A DNA stretch of 64,000 bases, taken from the NCBI GenBank assembly GCA_016124845.1, contig WGMW01000012.1, forward strand, positions 52,641 to 116,640. Direction: 5' to 3'. Origin of the DNA: Flavobacteriales bacterium (lineage in GTDB: Bacteria > Bacteroidota > Bacteroidia > UBA10329). The notes below the pieces were generated by a model. The model had not been told where the DNA came from, made no database searches, and saw only the letters and a program-made list of their open reading frames with translations. This document shows, piece by piece, positions 51,109 to 60,532 of the stretch (the stretch's first letter is position 1; the number at the start of each line of letters is the position of its first letter). The position numbers and the translations under genes are program-made.

Positions 51109-51879
51109 ATGGCAATTTTGGTCGATACGCACACGCATCTTTACTCTTCTCAGTTTGATGATGACATTGAATCGGTAATCGGTCGTGCGGTTGAGCATGG
51201 CGTTGAACGCATGCTGCTGCCCAATATTGACCGATCGAGTACCGAGGCGTTGTGGAATGTTGTGAATGCCTATCCCGAAAGGTGTTTCCCGATGATGGGG
51301 CTTCATCCGTGTTCGGTGAATGAAACGTACAAGGCTGAACTGGCCCATGTGGAAAAGGAACTGGCCACAGGACGTTACATCGCAGTAGGTGAAATTGGCA
51401 TCGACCTGTATTGGGACAAGACCTATATAAAAGAGCAGGTCACAGCTTTTGAGCAGCAAATGGAATGGGCCAAAGAGCTTGAACTGCCTGTTGCCATCCA
51501 TTGCCGCGAGTCGTTTGATGAGATCTTCGCGTCTGTAGAAAAAGTGCAGGACGGCCGTTTGCGTGGCGTGTTGCATTGCTTTACTGGAACGGAAGAACAG
51601 GCACGAAAATGCATCGACCTTGGGTTGCACTTAGGGCTTGGTGGTGTGCTTACCTTTAAAAAGAGCGGTATCGATGCGGCCATCAAGCATATTCCGATGG
51701 AATGGCTGGTGTTGGAAACCGATTCGCCTTACTTGGCACCCACGCCTTATCGCGGCAAGCGGAACGAAAGTGCGTACACCAAATTGGTGGCCGAAAAACT
51801 GGCGGAGGTGAAGGAAATGACCTTGGACGAGGTGGCTGCCATCACCACGAAAAACGCAGAACAACTTTTCAATCTATAA
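51109..51879 (+). CDS. TatD-family metal-dependent hydrolase
   Basis: A 256-residue TIM-barrel hydrolase. Metal ligands are visible: VDTHTHLY (His8, His10), VGEIGIDLYWD (Glu), PVAIHCRES (His), GVLHCFTGT (His) and LETDSPYLAP (Asp). TatD proteins are 3'-5' exonucleases acting in DNA repair. The asparaginase gene follows after 3 bp, so the two form an operon. Start ATG 51109 fits the family N-terminus exactly and lies 4 bp from a -7 element. Confidence 0.9.
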   Translation: MAILVDTHTHLYSSQFDDDIESVIGRAVEHGVERMLLPNIDRSSTEALWNVVNAYPERCFPMMGLHPCSVNETYKAELAHVEKELATGRYIAVGEIGIDLYWDKTYIKEQVTAFEQQMEWAKELELPVAIHCRESFDEIFASVEKVQDGRLRGVLHCFTGTEEQARKCIDLGLHLGLGGVLTFKKSGIDAAIKHIPMEWLVLETDSPYLAPTPYRGKRNESAYTKLVAEKLAEVKEMTLDEVAAITTKNAEQLFNL

Positions 51880-51882
51880 AGA

Positions 51883-52911
51883 ATGACACAGCCGAAGGTT
51901 CTCATTATATATACAGGCGGCACCATCGGCATGATCCGCGATGAAAAGACGGGAACGTTGAAGCCGTTCCATCTCGACCGCGTGGTAAAATCCATTCCTT
52001 CCATTTTGGAACTGGGCGTAGAAGTACATGCCATGGAATTGGATGAGGTCATCGATTCATCGAACGTCACACCCGAAATATGGGTGGAGTTGGCCGAAAC
52101 AATTGGAGAATATTACGAGCAGTTTGACGGCTTTGTCATCCTGCATGGTTCCGATACGATGGCGTACAGCGCTTCTGCTTTGAGCTTTCTACTGGAGAAT
52201 CTGGGGAAACCTGTCATCTTCACGGGAAGTCAATTACCGATCGGATTGCCGCGAACAGATGCCCGCGAGAACCTGATAACCGCTCTTTCCATTGCGGCCA
52301 TGAAACGGGATGATGGCCGCGCGCTGATCCCAGAGGTATGCATCTATTTCGAGGATCAACTTTACCGAGGGAACCGCACTTACAAGTTCAATTCGGAGAA
52401 TTTCGATGCATTCGTTTCGCGGAACTATCCCATCCTTGCCGAAGCGGGTGTTCGCATCCGTGTGTTTGAAGAACGACTGCTTGCACAATCTGCGGCACCT
52501 TTCACCGTTCACACCACCATGAACACGAACGTGGCCGTATTGCAACTGTTCCCAGGGATGAGAGTGAAGCCCTACGCCAACATGTTCACCGAAAATGGAA
52601 TTGAACTGGTGATCATTGAAAGTTATGGTTCGGGCAATGGCCCAACGGATGAGGATTTTATCGGTTCCATCCGACAGATGGTGGAGAAGGACATCATTAT
52701 CCTGAACATAACCCAATGCCGCGAAGGGAAAGTGGAGATGGGCAAATACGAGACAAGCGAGGAATTGCTGCAACTGGGCGTGATCAGCGGAGCTGACCTG
52801 ACCACGGAGGCAGCCGTGACCAAAGCGATGTTCGTTCTCGGTTATACGGATGACAAAACCGAACGGAAAAACCTATTGCAGACACCGCTTAGAGGTGAAA
52901 TGACACGCTAA
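51883..52911 (+). CDS. ansA: Type I L-asparaginase
   Basis: A 342-residue cytoplasmic asparaginase (no signal peptide). Catalytic blocks: IIYTGGTIGM (first Thr), FVILHGSDTMAYSASALSF (second Thr and Asp), PVIFTGSQLPIG (Lys-equivalent region), and VVIESYGSGNGP-like sequence near residue 245. It hydrolyses Asn to Asp and ammonia. It starts 3 bp after TatD. The length is close to the type I family. No terminator is obvious before the tRNA-Ser gene. Confidence 0.9.
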   Translation: MTQPKVLIIYTGGTIGMIRDEKTGTLKPFHLDRVVKSIPSILELGVEVHAMELDEVIDSSNVTPEIWVELAETIGEYYEQFDGFVILHGSDTMAYSASALSFLLENLGKPVIFTGSQLPIGLPRTDARENLITALSIAAMKRDDGRALIPEVCIYFEDQLYRGNRTYKFNSENFDAFVSRNYPILAEAGVRIRVFEERLLAQSAAPFTVHTTMNTNVAVLQLFPGMRVKPYANMFTENGIELVIIESYGSGNGPTDEDFIGSIRQMVEKDIIILNITQCREGKVEMGKYETSEELLQLGVISGADLTTEAAVTKAMFVLGYTDDKTERKNLLQTPLRGEMTR

Positions 52912-52980
52912 TTATGGGACATGGCACGAATCACTTTTTTTGTAATTTGCGCGCCAAATTGGGCGTTTGCCTTTTGGGAA

Positions 52981-53068
52981 GGAGAGGTGGCCGAGTGGTC
53001 GAAGGCGCACGCCTGGAAAGTGTGTAAACCCCACAAGGGTTTCGAGGGTTCGAATCCCTCTCTCTCCG
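52981..53068 (+). tRNA. tRNA-Ser (anticodon GGA)
   Basis: An 88-nt class II tRNA: acceptor GGAGAGG/TCTCTCC with discriminator G, D arm with GCCGAGTGGTCGAAGGC, anticodon loop CTGGAAA (GGA), long variable arm AACCCCACAAGGGTTTC, and T arm GAGGG-TTCGAAT-CCCTC. CCA is not encoded. TTGTAATTTG upstream (52940-52949) may be part of its promoter. It reads UCC and UCU codons. Confidence 0.95.
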
Positions 53069-53142
53069 CAGAGTGAGAATTTTTGAAATAGTAATTGATA
53101 ACCATTAAATAATAGTTGAAGAACTAACCACTAAACAGAATC

Positions 53143-53967
53143 ATGAAAAAGTTGTTTGCCCTTATCACCTTTGCTGCAGTTTTGAACTTCGGCTATTTGC
53201 CTTCGACCTTCGCGGAGGATGAAGACACTACAGGAACCGAAATGGTTACTGAAGAAACGGTTACCGAAGTTGAAGAGCCTGCTCCAGCAGCAGCTACAGA
53301 GGCTTCCACCGAAGTTACTGAAGACGAAGCACCAAAGAGCTTCCACCAGACATTGAAGACCAAATTCATTGAAGGTGGTGCCGGATTCATGGGAGTTGTA
53401 CTTATCGTACTTATCCTTGGTCTTGCTCTTTGTATTGAGCGTATCATTTACTTGAGCTTGGCCACAGGCAATTCAGAAAAATTGCTGAACGAAGTGGAAA
53501 GCAGCCTGAAGTCAGGTGGCGTCGAAGCTGCCAAAGAAGTTTGCAGAAACACCAAAGGTCCTGTTGCCAGCATCTTCTATCAGGGTCTTAACCGAAACGA
53601 TGAAGGTTTGGACATGGTTGAGAAGTCAATTGTTTCTTACGGATCGGTTCAGATGGGTCTGTTGGAGAAAGGTCTTTCTTGGATCTCACTTTGTATCGCA
53701 CTTGCACCGATGCTCGGTTTCATGGGTACGGTAATCGGTATGATCGAGGCCTTCGATGCGATTGAGGCTGCAGGTGACATCTCTCCATCATTGGTTGCGG
53801 GTGGTATCAAGGTGGCACTTTTGACCACGGTATTCGGTCTTATCGTTGCGATGATCCTTCAGGTATTCTACAACTACCTTATTGCCAAGATCGATAGCCT
53901 TGTAAGTGATATGGAGGATTCCTCTATCACCTTCATGGACATCTTGGTTAAGAACAGCAAAAAATAA
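53143..53967 (+). CDS. exbB: MotA/TolQ/ExbB proton channel protein with N-terminal extension
   Basis: A 274-residue protein. A signal-peptide-like start (MKKLFALITFAAVLNFGYLP) is followed by an acidic Thr/Glu/Ala/Pro-rich stretch (residues 25-65) before the first channel helix (82-98, FMGVVLIVLILGLALCIER). The two later helices carry the ExbB signature: GLSWISLCIALAPMLGFMGT and VALLTTVFGLIVAMILQVFY. It conducts protons to energise TonB. The exported extension is frequent in Bacteroidota. It begins the exbB-X-exbD-exbD operon. Confidence 0.85.
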   Translation: MKKLFALITFAAVLNFGYLPSTFAEDEDTTGTEMVTEETVTEVEEPAPAAATEASTEVTEDEAPKSFHQTLKTKFIEGGAGFMGVVLIVLILGLALCIERIIYLSLATGNSEKLLNEVESSLKSGGVEAAKEVCRNTKGPVASIFYQGLNRNDEGLDMVEKSIVSYGSVQMGLLEKGLSWISLCIALAPMLGFMGTVIGMIEAFDAIEAAGDISPSLVAGGIKVALLTTVFGLIVAMILQVFYNYLIAKIDSLVSDMEDSSITFMDILVKNSKK

Positions 53968-53999
53968 TTTCGGTCTTTGACCGTTTAAAACCGAAGATC

Positions 54000-54323
54000 A
54001 TGGGAGATTTCATGGCAAATTACGGCATCATCATCTGCTACATCCTCTTTGCTGTAGCAACGTTGGCCGCTATCCTGTTCCCGATCATCCAACTGGTTCA
54101 GAACCCGAAAAATGCTAAGGGCGCATTGATCGGAATCGGAGCGTTGGTTGTGGTTGTGGGAATATCTTACGCACTTGCATCAGACGTCAATCCTGGCAAT
54201 ACAGAAGGTGTAACACCGGAAACCGCCAAGCAGGTGGGTACCGGACTTTATGCATTCTACATTCTTGCCATTGTTGCTGTGGGTGCTACCATCTATTCAG
54301 AAGTTTCTAAGTTCTTTAAGTAA
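54000..54323 (+). CDS. Small three-helix membrane protein of the exbBD operon
   Basis: A 107-residue hydrophobic protein with three predicted helices (IIICYILFAVATLAAILFP, ALIGIGALVVVVGISYAL, LYAFYILAIVAVGATIYS). I have no name for it. It sits between exbB (33 bp) and the first exbD, whose ATG overlaps its TAA (TAATG), so it is translationally coupled to the TonB motor genes and may be an extra component. A second in-frame ATG at 54012 would shorten it by 4 residues. Confidence 0.65.
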   Translation: MGDFMANYGIIICYILFAVATLAAILFPIIQLVQNPKNAKGALIGIGALVVVVGISYALASDVNPGNTEGVTPETAKQVGTGLYAFYILAIVAVGATIYSEVSKFFK

Positions 54324-54961
54324 TGGCAAGGAAAAAGAGAGAAATACAGGAGATCAATGCCGGTTCGATGGCCGACATCGCCTTCCTGCTGCTTATCTTC
54401 TTTCTCGTTACCACTACGATGGATGTTGACACAGGTCTCGTCCGTGTGCTTCCTCCATACGTGGAAGAACCACCAGAAGATCAACCCGATGTTAACAAGC
54501 GAAACGTGTTCGTAGTTCTTGCCAATGCCAACGACATGTTGCTGGTTGAGGATGATTACATGCAGATTGAGGATCTAAAGGACGCGGCAAAGGAATTTAT
54601 CATTGGAAAACCTGGGGATCAGGCGGACATGAAATTTCCTGAGTTTGAACCTGCAAGCAATAAGCCTGAAAGCTACGATCTTGTGATCAAGTATTGGGGG
54701 CCAGACAAATTGGTATCAAAGCAGATCGTATCGCTTCAAAATGACCGAGGCACTTCCTATAACATGTACATTCTCATTCAGGATGCCTTGGCAAGTGCCT
54801 ATCAGGAGGTCAGAGACCAAGTGGCAAAGGAGCGTTTCGGCAAATCGTATGATGAACTTCAAAAGGGAAATGCTAAAGAACAAGAGGAGGCCAAGGCAGT
54901 TAAAGCATTGATTCCTCAGCGAATCTCGGAAGCTGAACCAAAAGAGATTGGATCTAAATAA
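54323..54961 (+). CDS. exbD: ExbD/TolR biopolymer transport protein (long form)
   Basis: A 212-residue protein: cytoplasmic start MARKKREIQEINAGSMADIA, then one helix carrying the conserved Asp (SMADIAFLLLIFFLVTTTM), and a long periplasmic part. The Asp in the helix transfers protons. The C-terminal ~60 residues are charged and helical (VRDQVAKERFGKSYDEL), beyond the usual ExbD length. The start overlaps the stop of the small membrane protein. Confidence 0.85.
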   Translation: MARKKREIQEINAGSMADIAFLLLIFFLVTTTMDVDTGLVRVLPPYVEEPPEDQPDVNKRNVFVVLANANDMLLVEDDYMQIEDLKDAAKEFIIGKPGDQADMKFPEFEPASNKPESYDLVIKYWGPDKLVSKQIVSLQNDRGTSYNMYILIQDALASAYQEVRDQVAKERFGKSYDELQKGNAKEQEEAKAVKALIPQRISEAEPKEIGSK

Positions 54962-54986
54962 GGTTAGTTAGCACAAATCATCCGCT

Positions 54987-55463
54987 ATGCAGATCAGAAA
55001 AAAAGGAACGAAGGAAGTACCGCCCGTATCAACAGCATCGCTGCCAGATATCGTGTTCATGCTCCTATTCTTCTTTATGGTGACCACCGTAATGCGTGAG
55101 ACATCCTTGAAGGTGACACACATATTGCCAAAGGCAAAAGAAGTTGCAAAACTGGAACGTAAATCACTGGTGGCTTACATCCACATTGGCCCACCGTTGA
55201 AACCATTACAGAAGATCATGGGAACGGAGCCGCGTATTCAGCTGGATGACGCTTTTGCTACCCCGAAGGACATCATCACGTTCGTGGAAAAGGTAAAGGC
55301 AGAAACCAATGAGGCTGAAGTACCATTGTTGACCTACTCACTCAAAGTAGATCAGGACACGAAGATGGGGGTTGTGGTTGATGTGAAGCAGGAGCTTCGA
55401 AAAGCGAATGCCTTGAAGATCAACTATTCTTCTACCAAGATCATCGATAAGTCGAAACTTTGA
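54987..55463 (+). CDS. exbD: ExbD/TolR biopolymer transport protein (short form)
   Basis: A 158-residue ExbD: basic start MQIRKKGTKEVPPVSTASLP, helix with conserved Asp (LPDIVFMLLFFFMVTTVM), then a periplasmic domain (VVVDVKQELRKANALKINYS). A second, shorter exbD after a longer one is common in Bacteroidota TonB motor operons. It is followed by a strong terminator at the operon end. Confidence 0.85.
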   Translation: MQIRKKGTKEVPPVSTASLPDIVFMLLFFFMVTTVMRETSLKVTHILPKAKEVAKLERKSLVAYIHIGPPLKPLQKIMGTEPRIQLDDAFATPKDIITFVEKVKAETNEAEVPLLTYSLKVDQDTKMGVVVDVKQELRKANALKINYSSTKIIDKSKL

Positions 55464-55484
55464 ACTGACCTTACTCAAGACATT

Positions 55485-55512
55485 AAAAGGAGCCTTTCGA
55501 GGCTCCTTTTTT
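55485..55512 (+). terminator. Terminator between exbD and the CPBP protease gene
   Basis: AAAAGGAGCC-TTTCGA-GGCTCCTTTT, a perfect 10-bp stem with T-runs on the plus strand and A-rich sequence before it, so it could work in both directions for these convergent genes. Confidence 0.9.
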
Positions 55513-55513
55513 G

Positions 55514-56428
55514 TTATGCCGAAGCCGCTGCTTCCTGATGCCGCTTGAACAGATAGAGCAGCATCATGCAGAACACAAGGGAGAAAACAGCCATCGTGGA
55601 ATTACCTGTTCCCGCTTGGTCCATGGCCGAATCAACATCTCCATGCTGGATGCCATAATTGAGAATAACAGCCGATGCATTATTGGTGAAATGCGCAATG
55701 ATCGGATACCAAAGGTTGCCGCTCCAATAGAGCAGATAACCCATGGCCACACCCATCAGCATGCGCGGCACGAACCCCAAAAACTGAAAATGGAATGCGC
55801 TGAACAGAATGGCGGCCAACCAAATGGCGGCATGCGGATTGCCGATCTGCTTCTGCAACCCACGCTGTATGATTCCCCGGAAGATGAGTTCTTCGCCTAC
55901 GGCAGGGAGCAGGCCGATCATAACCACATTCAGAACCAAAAACCAAACCGAAGGCATGTCAAGAAAGAGTTCGGTCAGTTTGCCTGCACTCTGCTCCTTC
56001 TGCTCCATCCAATCTCCCATCGCAGTTGGAATGTTCCAACTGGCATTCCACTCCGCCACATAATTGATGAACGGAAAAGCCACCAAGAACAAGGCAATAC
56101 TCAGCATGACCGACTGGCGAGTTGGAACTTGAAAAACCTGCTTCAATCTTTCGGAAGACTCAGAGATCCAAAGAAATCCGACTGAAGGAAGTATCAGCAT
56201 TCCAAAACCTTGCAATACTTGCAACAAACGCAACGCTGGAAGCAACTCCGGGTCGGTCATGTTCTCCAACAACTCCTGTTGGGTGAGTAATGGAATTCCC
56301 AAGAAAAGTTCGGAGATGGCAAATCCGATAAACGAAAAGAGGGACGCGCCTGTGAAAACCAGCAACAGGAAAAACAACGCACCGTTCAGCCAAGAACGGT
56401 GGACATAGGTTCGTAGGGATTCGGTCAA
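55514..56428 (-). CDS. CPBP-family intramembrane metalloprotease
   Basis: A 304-residue multi-pass membrane protein (six or more helices). The Abi/CPBP motifs are intact: VGEELIFRGIIQRGL (EExxxR), AAILFSAFHFQFLGFVPR (His), and PIIAHFTNNASAVI (His...Asn). Relatives process prenylated proteins or give immunity to peptide toxins; the substrate here is unknown. It is divergent from dusB. Confidence 0.85.
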   Translation of the reverse strand: MTESLRTYVHRSWLNGALFFLLLVFTGASLFSFIGFAISELFLGIPLLTQQELLENMTDPELLPALRLLQVLQGFGMLILPSVGFLWISESSERLKQVFQVPTRQSVMLSIALFLVAFPFINYVAEWNASWNIPTAMGDWMEQKEQSAGKLTELFLDMPSVWFLVLNVVMIGLLPAVGEELIFRGIIQRGLQKQIGNPHAAIWLAAILFSAFHFQFLGFVPRMLMGVAMGYLLYWSGNLWYPIIAHFTNNASAVILNYGIQHGDVDSAMDQAGTGNSTMAVFSLVFCMMLLYLFKRHQEAAASA

Positions 56429-56439
56429 ACTGATATTCG

Positions 56440-56447
56440 TAACTTTG
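56440..56447 (+). promoter_or_regulatory. Bacteroidota -7 promoter element (TAACTTTG)
   Basis: Exact TAnnTTTG match 16 bp before the dusB ATG; no clear -33. Confidence 0.5.
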
Positions 56448-56463
56448 CGGCCGCTTTAAACGG

Positions 56464-57462
56464 ATGGCAAAGATAGGCGATATAGACGTTGGCGAATTCC
56501 CGCTTCTGCTTGCTCCGATGGAGGATGTGAGCGACCCGCCATTCCGTGCGGTGTGCAAGGACAACGGGGCGGATATCATGTACACGGAGTTCATCTCATC
56601 CGAAGGCTTGATTCGCGATGCGGCCAAGAGCGTTCAGAAACTTGACATCTTCGAATACGAGCGCCCCATCGGCATACAGATCTTCGGTGGCGACATCGAT
56701 GCCATGAAGGAATCGGCAGAGATTGCCACGGCCGCGAAACCCGACATCATCGACATCAACTACGGTTGTCCTGTAAAGAAGGTCACATGCAAAGGTGCCG
56801 GTGCGGGAATCCTTCAGGACATTCCCAAAATGGTGAAGATGACGGAAGAGATCGTGAAGAGCACGCATCTTCCAGTAACGGTGAAGACCCGTTTGGGCTG
56901 GGACAGCGAATCGATGTACATTGAGGAAGTGGTGGAACGCCTTCAGGACGTGGGCATCAAAGCCATCAGTATTCATGGCAGAACGCGTGTGCAGATGTAC
57001 AAAGGCGATGCAGACTGGACGCTGATCGGAAAGATCAAAGAGAATCCGCGCATCAACATTCCTGTATTCGGAAATGGCGATGTGGACAGCCCTGAGAAGG
57101 CAAAGGAAATGAAGGAACGCTTTGGCGTTGACGGCATCATGATCGGTCGTGCATCCATTGGTTATCCGTGGATCTTCAACGAGATCAAACATTACCTCAA
57201 AACCGGTGAACATCTGCTTCCTCCGACCATCGACCAACGGGTTGACACGTGCCTGAAGCACTTGAATTTCTCTATCGAATGGAAAGGCGAAACACTTGGG
57301 AACGTGGAAATGCGCAGGCATTACGCCAATTACTTCAAAGGATTCCACGGTTTCAAGCATTTCCGGATGCAGTTGGTGACATCTACGGACAATGATCAAA
57401 TACGGGAAGTTCTTGAGCAAGTAAGAAACCACTACAAGCAATCTGAACTGGTGATCGCCTAA
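56464..57462 (+). CDS. dusB: tRNA-dihydrouridine synthase
   Basis: A 332-residue flavin-dependent TIM barrel. It opens LLLAPMEDVSDPPFRAVCKD (FMN-binding PMxxVSD). The catalytic Cys is in NYGCPVKKV, with the AGAGIL loop after it. KTRLGWDSES, SIHGRTRVQMYKGDADW and GVDGIMIGRASIGYPW line the FMN and tRNA site. It reduces uridine in the tRNA D loop with NADPH. Length and the C-terminal helical domain match DusB. It stands between a divergent CPBP gene and the second TonB receptor. Confidence 0.88.
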   Translation: MAKIGDIDVGEFPLLLAPMEDVSDPPFRAVCKDNGADIMYTEFISSEGLIRDAAKSVQKLDIFEYERPIGIQIFGGDIDAMKESAEIATAAKPDIIDINYGCPVKKVTCKGAGAGILQDIPKMVKMTEEIVKSTHLPVTVKTRLGWDSESMYIEEVVERLQDVGIKAISIHGRTRVQMYKGDADWTLIGKIKENPRINIPVFGNGDVDSPEKAKEMKERFGVDGIMIGRASIGYPWIFNEIKHYLKTGEHLLPPTIDQRVDTCLKHLNFSIEWKGETLGNVEMRRHYANYFKGFHGFKHFRMQLVTSTDNDQIREVLEQVRNHYKQSELVIA

Positions 57463-57502
57463 CGGGTTGACATCACCTCATCTCTCAACGCATTACTTAG
57501 GT

Positions 57503-57510
57503 TATATTTG
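57503..57510 (+). promoter_or_regulatory. Bacteroidota -7 promoter element (TATATTTG)
   Basis: Exact TAnnTTTG match 22 bp before the ATG of the second TonB receptor. Confidence 0.5.
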
Positions 57511-57532
57511 GCATTCTTGAAAAACCTCTCGT

Positions 57533-60487
57533 ATGACACAATTGATACGATTCAACCTACATTTTCGTGCTGCTGCCATACTGGCTTTCCTTCTACTGTT
57601 TGCCGGAGCAACCATTGCTCAAGAAGTGAGTGGAACCATTACCGACTCTGATTCGGGTGAACCGCTTTTCGGTGCCAGCGTGGTCATTACGGGAACGGCT
57701 ACTGGGGCAACTACCGACTTTGATGGGAAATTCAAGTTCAATGCTGGTCAGAAACCACCATTTCAGCTGACCGTTTCCTACATCGGTTACCAAAAACAGG
57801 AGATCGATGTCACATCACTTGGTACTCCAATTGAGATCAAATTGGCAACAGATGCGGTAATGCTGGAAGGCGTGGTCGTGAAAGACGTACGAGTTTCTGA
57901 GAAACAAAAGGAATCCGCTCTTACGGTGGAAAGCATGGATGTGATCGCCATCAAGGAAACACCGGCTGTGAGTTTCTATGATGGATTGGGCAACTTGAAG
58001 GGAGTGGATCTGACTGCTGCCAGTATCGGTTTCAAGGTCATCAACACACGGGGTTTCAACAGCACCTCGCCCGTACGTTCGCTACAGGTTATTGATGGCG
58101 TGGATAACCAATCGCCTGGTCTGAACTTCAGCCTCGGTAACTTCTTGGGTTCGTCTGAACTGGATGTTCTGAAAGTGGACATCATTCAAGGTGCGAGTTC
58201 AGCATTCTACGGTCCGAACGCCTTTAACGGGGTTATTGACATGAAGACGAAGAGCCCGTTCATCAAACCAGGGCTGGAGGCACAGGTGAAGATCGGAGAA
58301 CGGAATTTGGGCGAGGCAGCCGTTCGTTGGGCGCAGGTTTTCAAGAATAAGGATGGCGAAGACAAGTTCGCCTACAAATTGAACCTTTACTACTTACAGG
58401 CATACGACTGGGTTGCAGATAATAAGCAGCCTATATATGACCTTGGTGTTCCTGCAAGCAATCCGGGCGGGTATGACGCTGTGAACCGATATGGCGATGA
58501 GGACCTTGCCGGTGGCAATGATTATCGCAACCAACAGGCCAATTATCCCGGTCTGGGCATTTTCTACCGGAGAGGTTACATGGAGAAGGACCTTGTGGAC
58601 TATAACGTGCGGAACTTCAAGGCGAATCTTGCCACCCATTATCGTATCAAACCAGACCTTGAACTCATCTACTCGTTCAATTTCGGCACAGGAACAACCG
58701 TATATCAAGGACAGAACAGGTTCTCGCTGAAAGACATGCTATTCTTCCAGAATCGTGTTGAAATAGCAAAGAAGGACAAATGGTTTGTGCGTGCGTATTC
58801 TACAAATGAGGATGCAGGCAAATCGTATGACGCAGTAGTAACGGCTTTCAAAATGCTGAACACACAGCGGACATTGGAAGATTACAATACGGCCTATGCC
58901 AATTATTGGGTTTCCAAGGTGCGGCCACAGGTACGTCAGCTTTTGGCCGATAATGGCGTGACCTTCGGTGGTCCGGGTGTGGGTTGGAATACACAGGCCA
59001 TAGATTCCGTACTGGCCCTTCATCCCGATCAGGTAACTGCATGGCATCAACAGACAACCAATGCCTTGGCCAACGATCCTTTGCAAGGTTATCCTGCTCC
59101 GGGCTCCGATCAGTACAATCAGTTGTTCAACAGCATCCGATCAACCACCTATACAAGTAATAAAATTGCTGGAGGTGGATCACGGTTCTTCGATAAATCT
59201 GCCCTCTACCATTTGCACGGAGAATACAAGTTGGATCCCGAGATCAACGGGACCAAACTGGGCAAGTTCACATTCGGTGCCAACGGACGTCTTTACGCTC
59301 CGAACTCACGCGGGACCATCTTCGATGAAATGCGCATTGCCAAAGGCAGCGTAACGGTTATGGATACCATTGCTGGCCAACCTGTATCTCGCGATTCGGC
59401 CGTTTACGACACCACTTTCAGAAAGATATTCAACTGGGAGGTGGGAATGTACTTTGGATGGGAACGCAAGTTCTTGAACGATAAATTGAAGGCGACCGTT
59501 GCTGCAAGGGTGGACAAGAACGTGAACTTCCCATTCCTTGTATCGCCTGCGGCATCGCTGGTTTACATGCCCACCAAGGATCACACCATTCGGTTCGGTT
59601 TCTCTGCGGCCATCCGTAACCCGACCTTGGCCGATCAGTACCTCTATTATGATGTAGGCCGGGCCATTTTGGTGGGAAATCTCCACGGATTCAATAACCT
59701 GATAGATGTTGATTCATTCACCGATTTCCTCAATAGCGGACTCGACACGAACAAACTGAAGTATTTTAACGTGGCCCCGATCAAACCTGAAAAGGTCCGG
59801 ACATTGGAGGCTGGTTATCGAGGATTCTTCTTTCAACGACTTTATGTGGATGCCTCCTATTACTTGAGCTTCTATCAGGACTTCATTGGTTACGAACTTG
59901 GTATTGATGCTCAGTTTGCGCAAGACCCGAACAGTCCGCCCTATCCTACCTCGGTACAGGCCTATCGGGTATCTGCAAACAGCCAGAATCAGGTTATTAC
60001 CCAAGGAGCTTCCATCGGTCTGAATTACTATTTCCAGAACAAGTACACCATCAATGGAAACTATTCGTGGAACAAGTTGCAGAAGACCAATGCAGACGAC
60101 CCCATTATTCCTGCCTTTAACACGCCACAGCACAAATTCAATCTTGGTTTCTCTGCGCGCGACCTTGGTAAGGCCAAAATGGGTCACTTCGGCTTCAGCC
60201 TGAATTACAAGTGGATCCAAGGATTCATTTTCGAAGGTTCACCACAGTTCACAGGCTATGTGCCTACCTATGACATGTTCGATGCCCAAGTGAGTTACCG
60301 CATCCCGAACGACCACATCACGTTCAAATTGGGAGCTTCAAACATCTTCGGTATTCAACCATTTTTTAGAGATGGTACTACCAGTGAGCGGTTCAAGAAT
60401 GCCTTCAATAACCTGAACGCGCAGGTATATGGTGGGCCGCGAGTGGGACGAATGGCCTACTTCTCCATTCTATTCGAGTGGAATTGA
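57533..60487 (+). CDS. TonB-dependent outer-membrane receptor (paralogue of 41571-44423)
   Basis: A 984-residue receptor. Hydrophobic signal (FRAAAILAFLLLFAGATIAQ after a short basic start), CarboxypepD_reg-like domain (VSGTITDSDSGEPLFGASVV, TVSYIGYQKQEIDV), plug (VINTRGFNSTSPVRSLQVID, GASSAFYGPNAFNGVIDM), and barrel ending YFSILFEWN with the terminal aromatic. No SusD neighbour. The next gene, 45 bp on, is a T9SS hydrolase, as in the first pair. The two receptors are clear paralogues. Confidence 0.9.
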   Translation: MTQLIRFNLHFRAAAILAFLLLFAGATIAQEVSGTITDSDSGEPLFGASVVITGTATGATTDFDGKFKFNAGQKPPFQLTVSYIGYQKQEIDVTSLGTPIEIKLATDAVMLEGVVVKDVRVSEKQKESALTVESMDVIAIKETPAVSFYDGLGNLKGVDLTAASIGFKVINTRGFNSTSPVRSLQVIDGVDNQSPGLNFSLGNFLGSSELDVLKVDIIQGASSAFYGPNAFNGVIDMKTKSPFIKPGLEAQVKIGERNLGEAAVRWAQVFKNKDGEDKFAYKLNLYYLQAYDWVADNKQPIYDLGVPASNPGGYDAVNRYGDEDLAGGNDYRNQQANYPGLGIFYRRGYMEKDLVDYNVRNFKANLATHYRIKPDLELIYSFNFGTGTTVYQGQNRFSLKDMLFFQNRVEIAKKDKWFVRAYSTNEDAGKSYDAVVTAFKMLNTQRTLEDYNTAYANYWVSKVRPQVRQLLADNGVTFGGPGVGWNTQAIDSVLALHPDQVTAWHQQTTNALANDPLQGYPAPGSDQYNQLFNSIRSTTYTSNKIAGGGSRFFDKSALYHLHGEYKLDPEINGTKLGKFTFGANGRLYAPNSRGTIFDEMRIAKGSVTVMDTIAGQPVSRDSAVYDTTFRKIFNWEVGMYFGWERKFLNDKLKATVAARVDKNVNFPFLVSPAASLVYMPTKDHTIRFGFSAAIRNPTLADQYLYYDVGRAILVGNLHGFNNLIDVDSFTDFLNSGLDTNKLKYFNVAPIKPEKVRTLEAGYRGFFFQRLYVDASYYLSFYQDFIGYELGIDAQFAQDPNSPPYPTSVQAYRVSANSQNQVITQGASIGLNYYFQNKYTINGNYSWNKLQKTNADDPIIPAFNTPQHKFNLGFSARDLGKAKMGHFGFSLNYKWIQGFIFEGSPQFTGYVPTYDMFDAQVSYRIPNDHITFKLGASNIFGIQPFFRDGTTSERFKNAFNNLNAQVYGGPRVGRMAYFSILFEWN

Positions 60488-60532
60488 TCTTTTGCTAATT
60501 TTAACCTCTATAACCTTGTTAACTTAAATACC

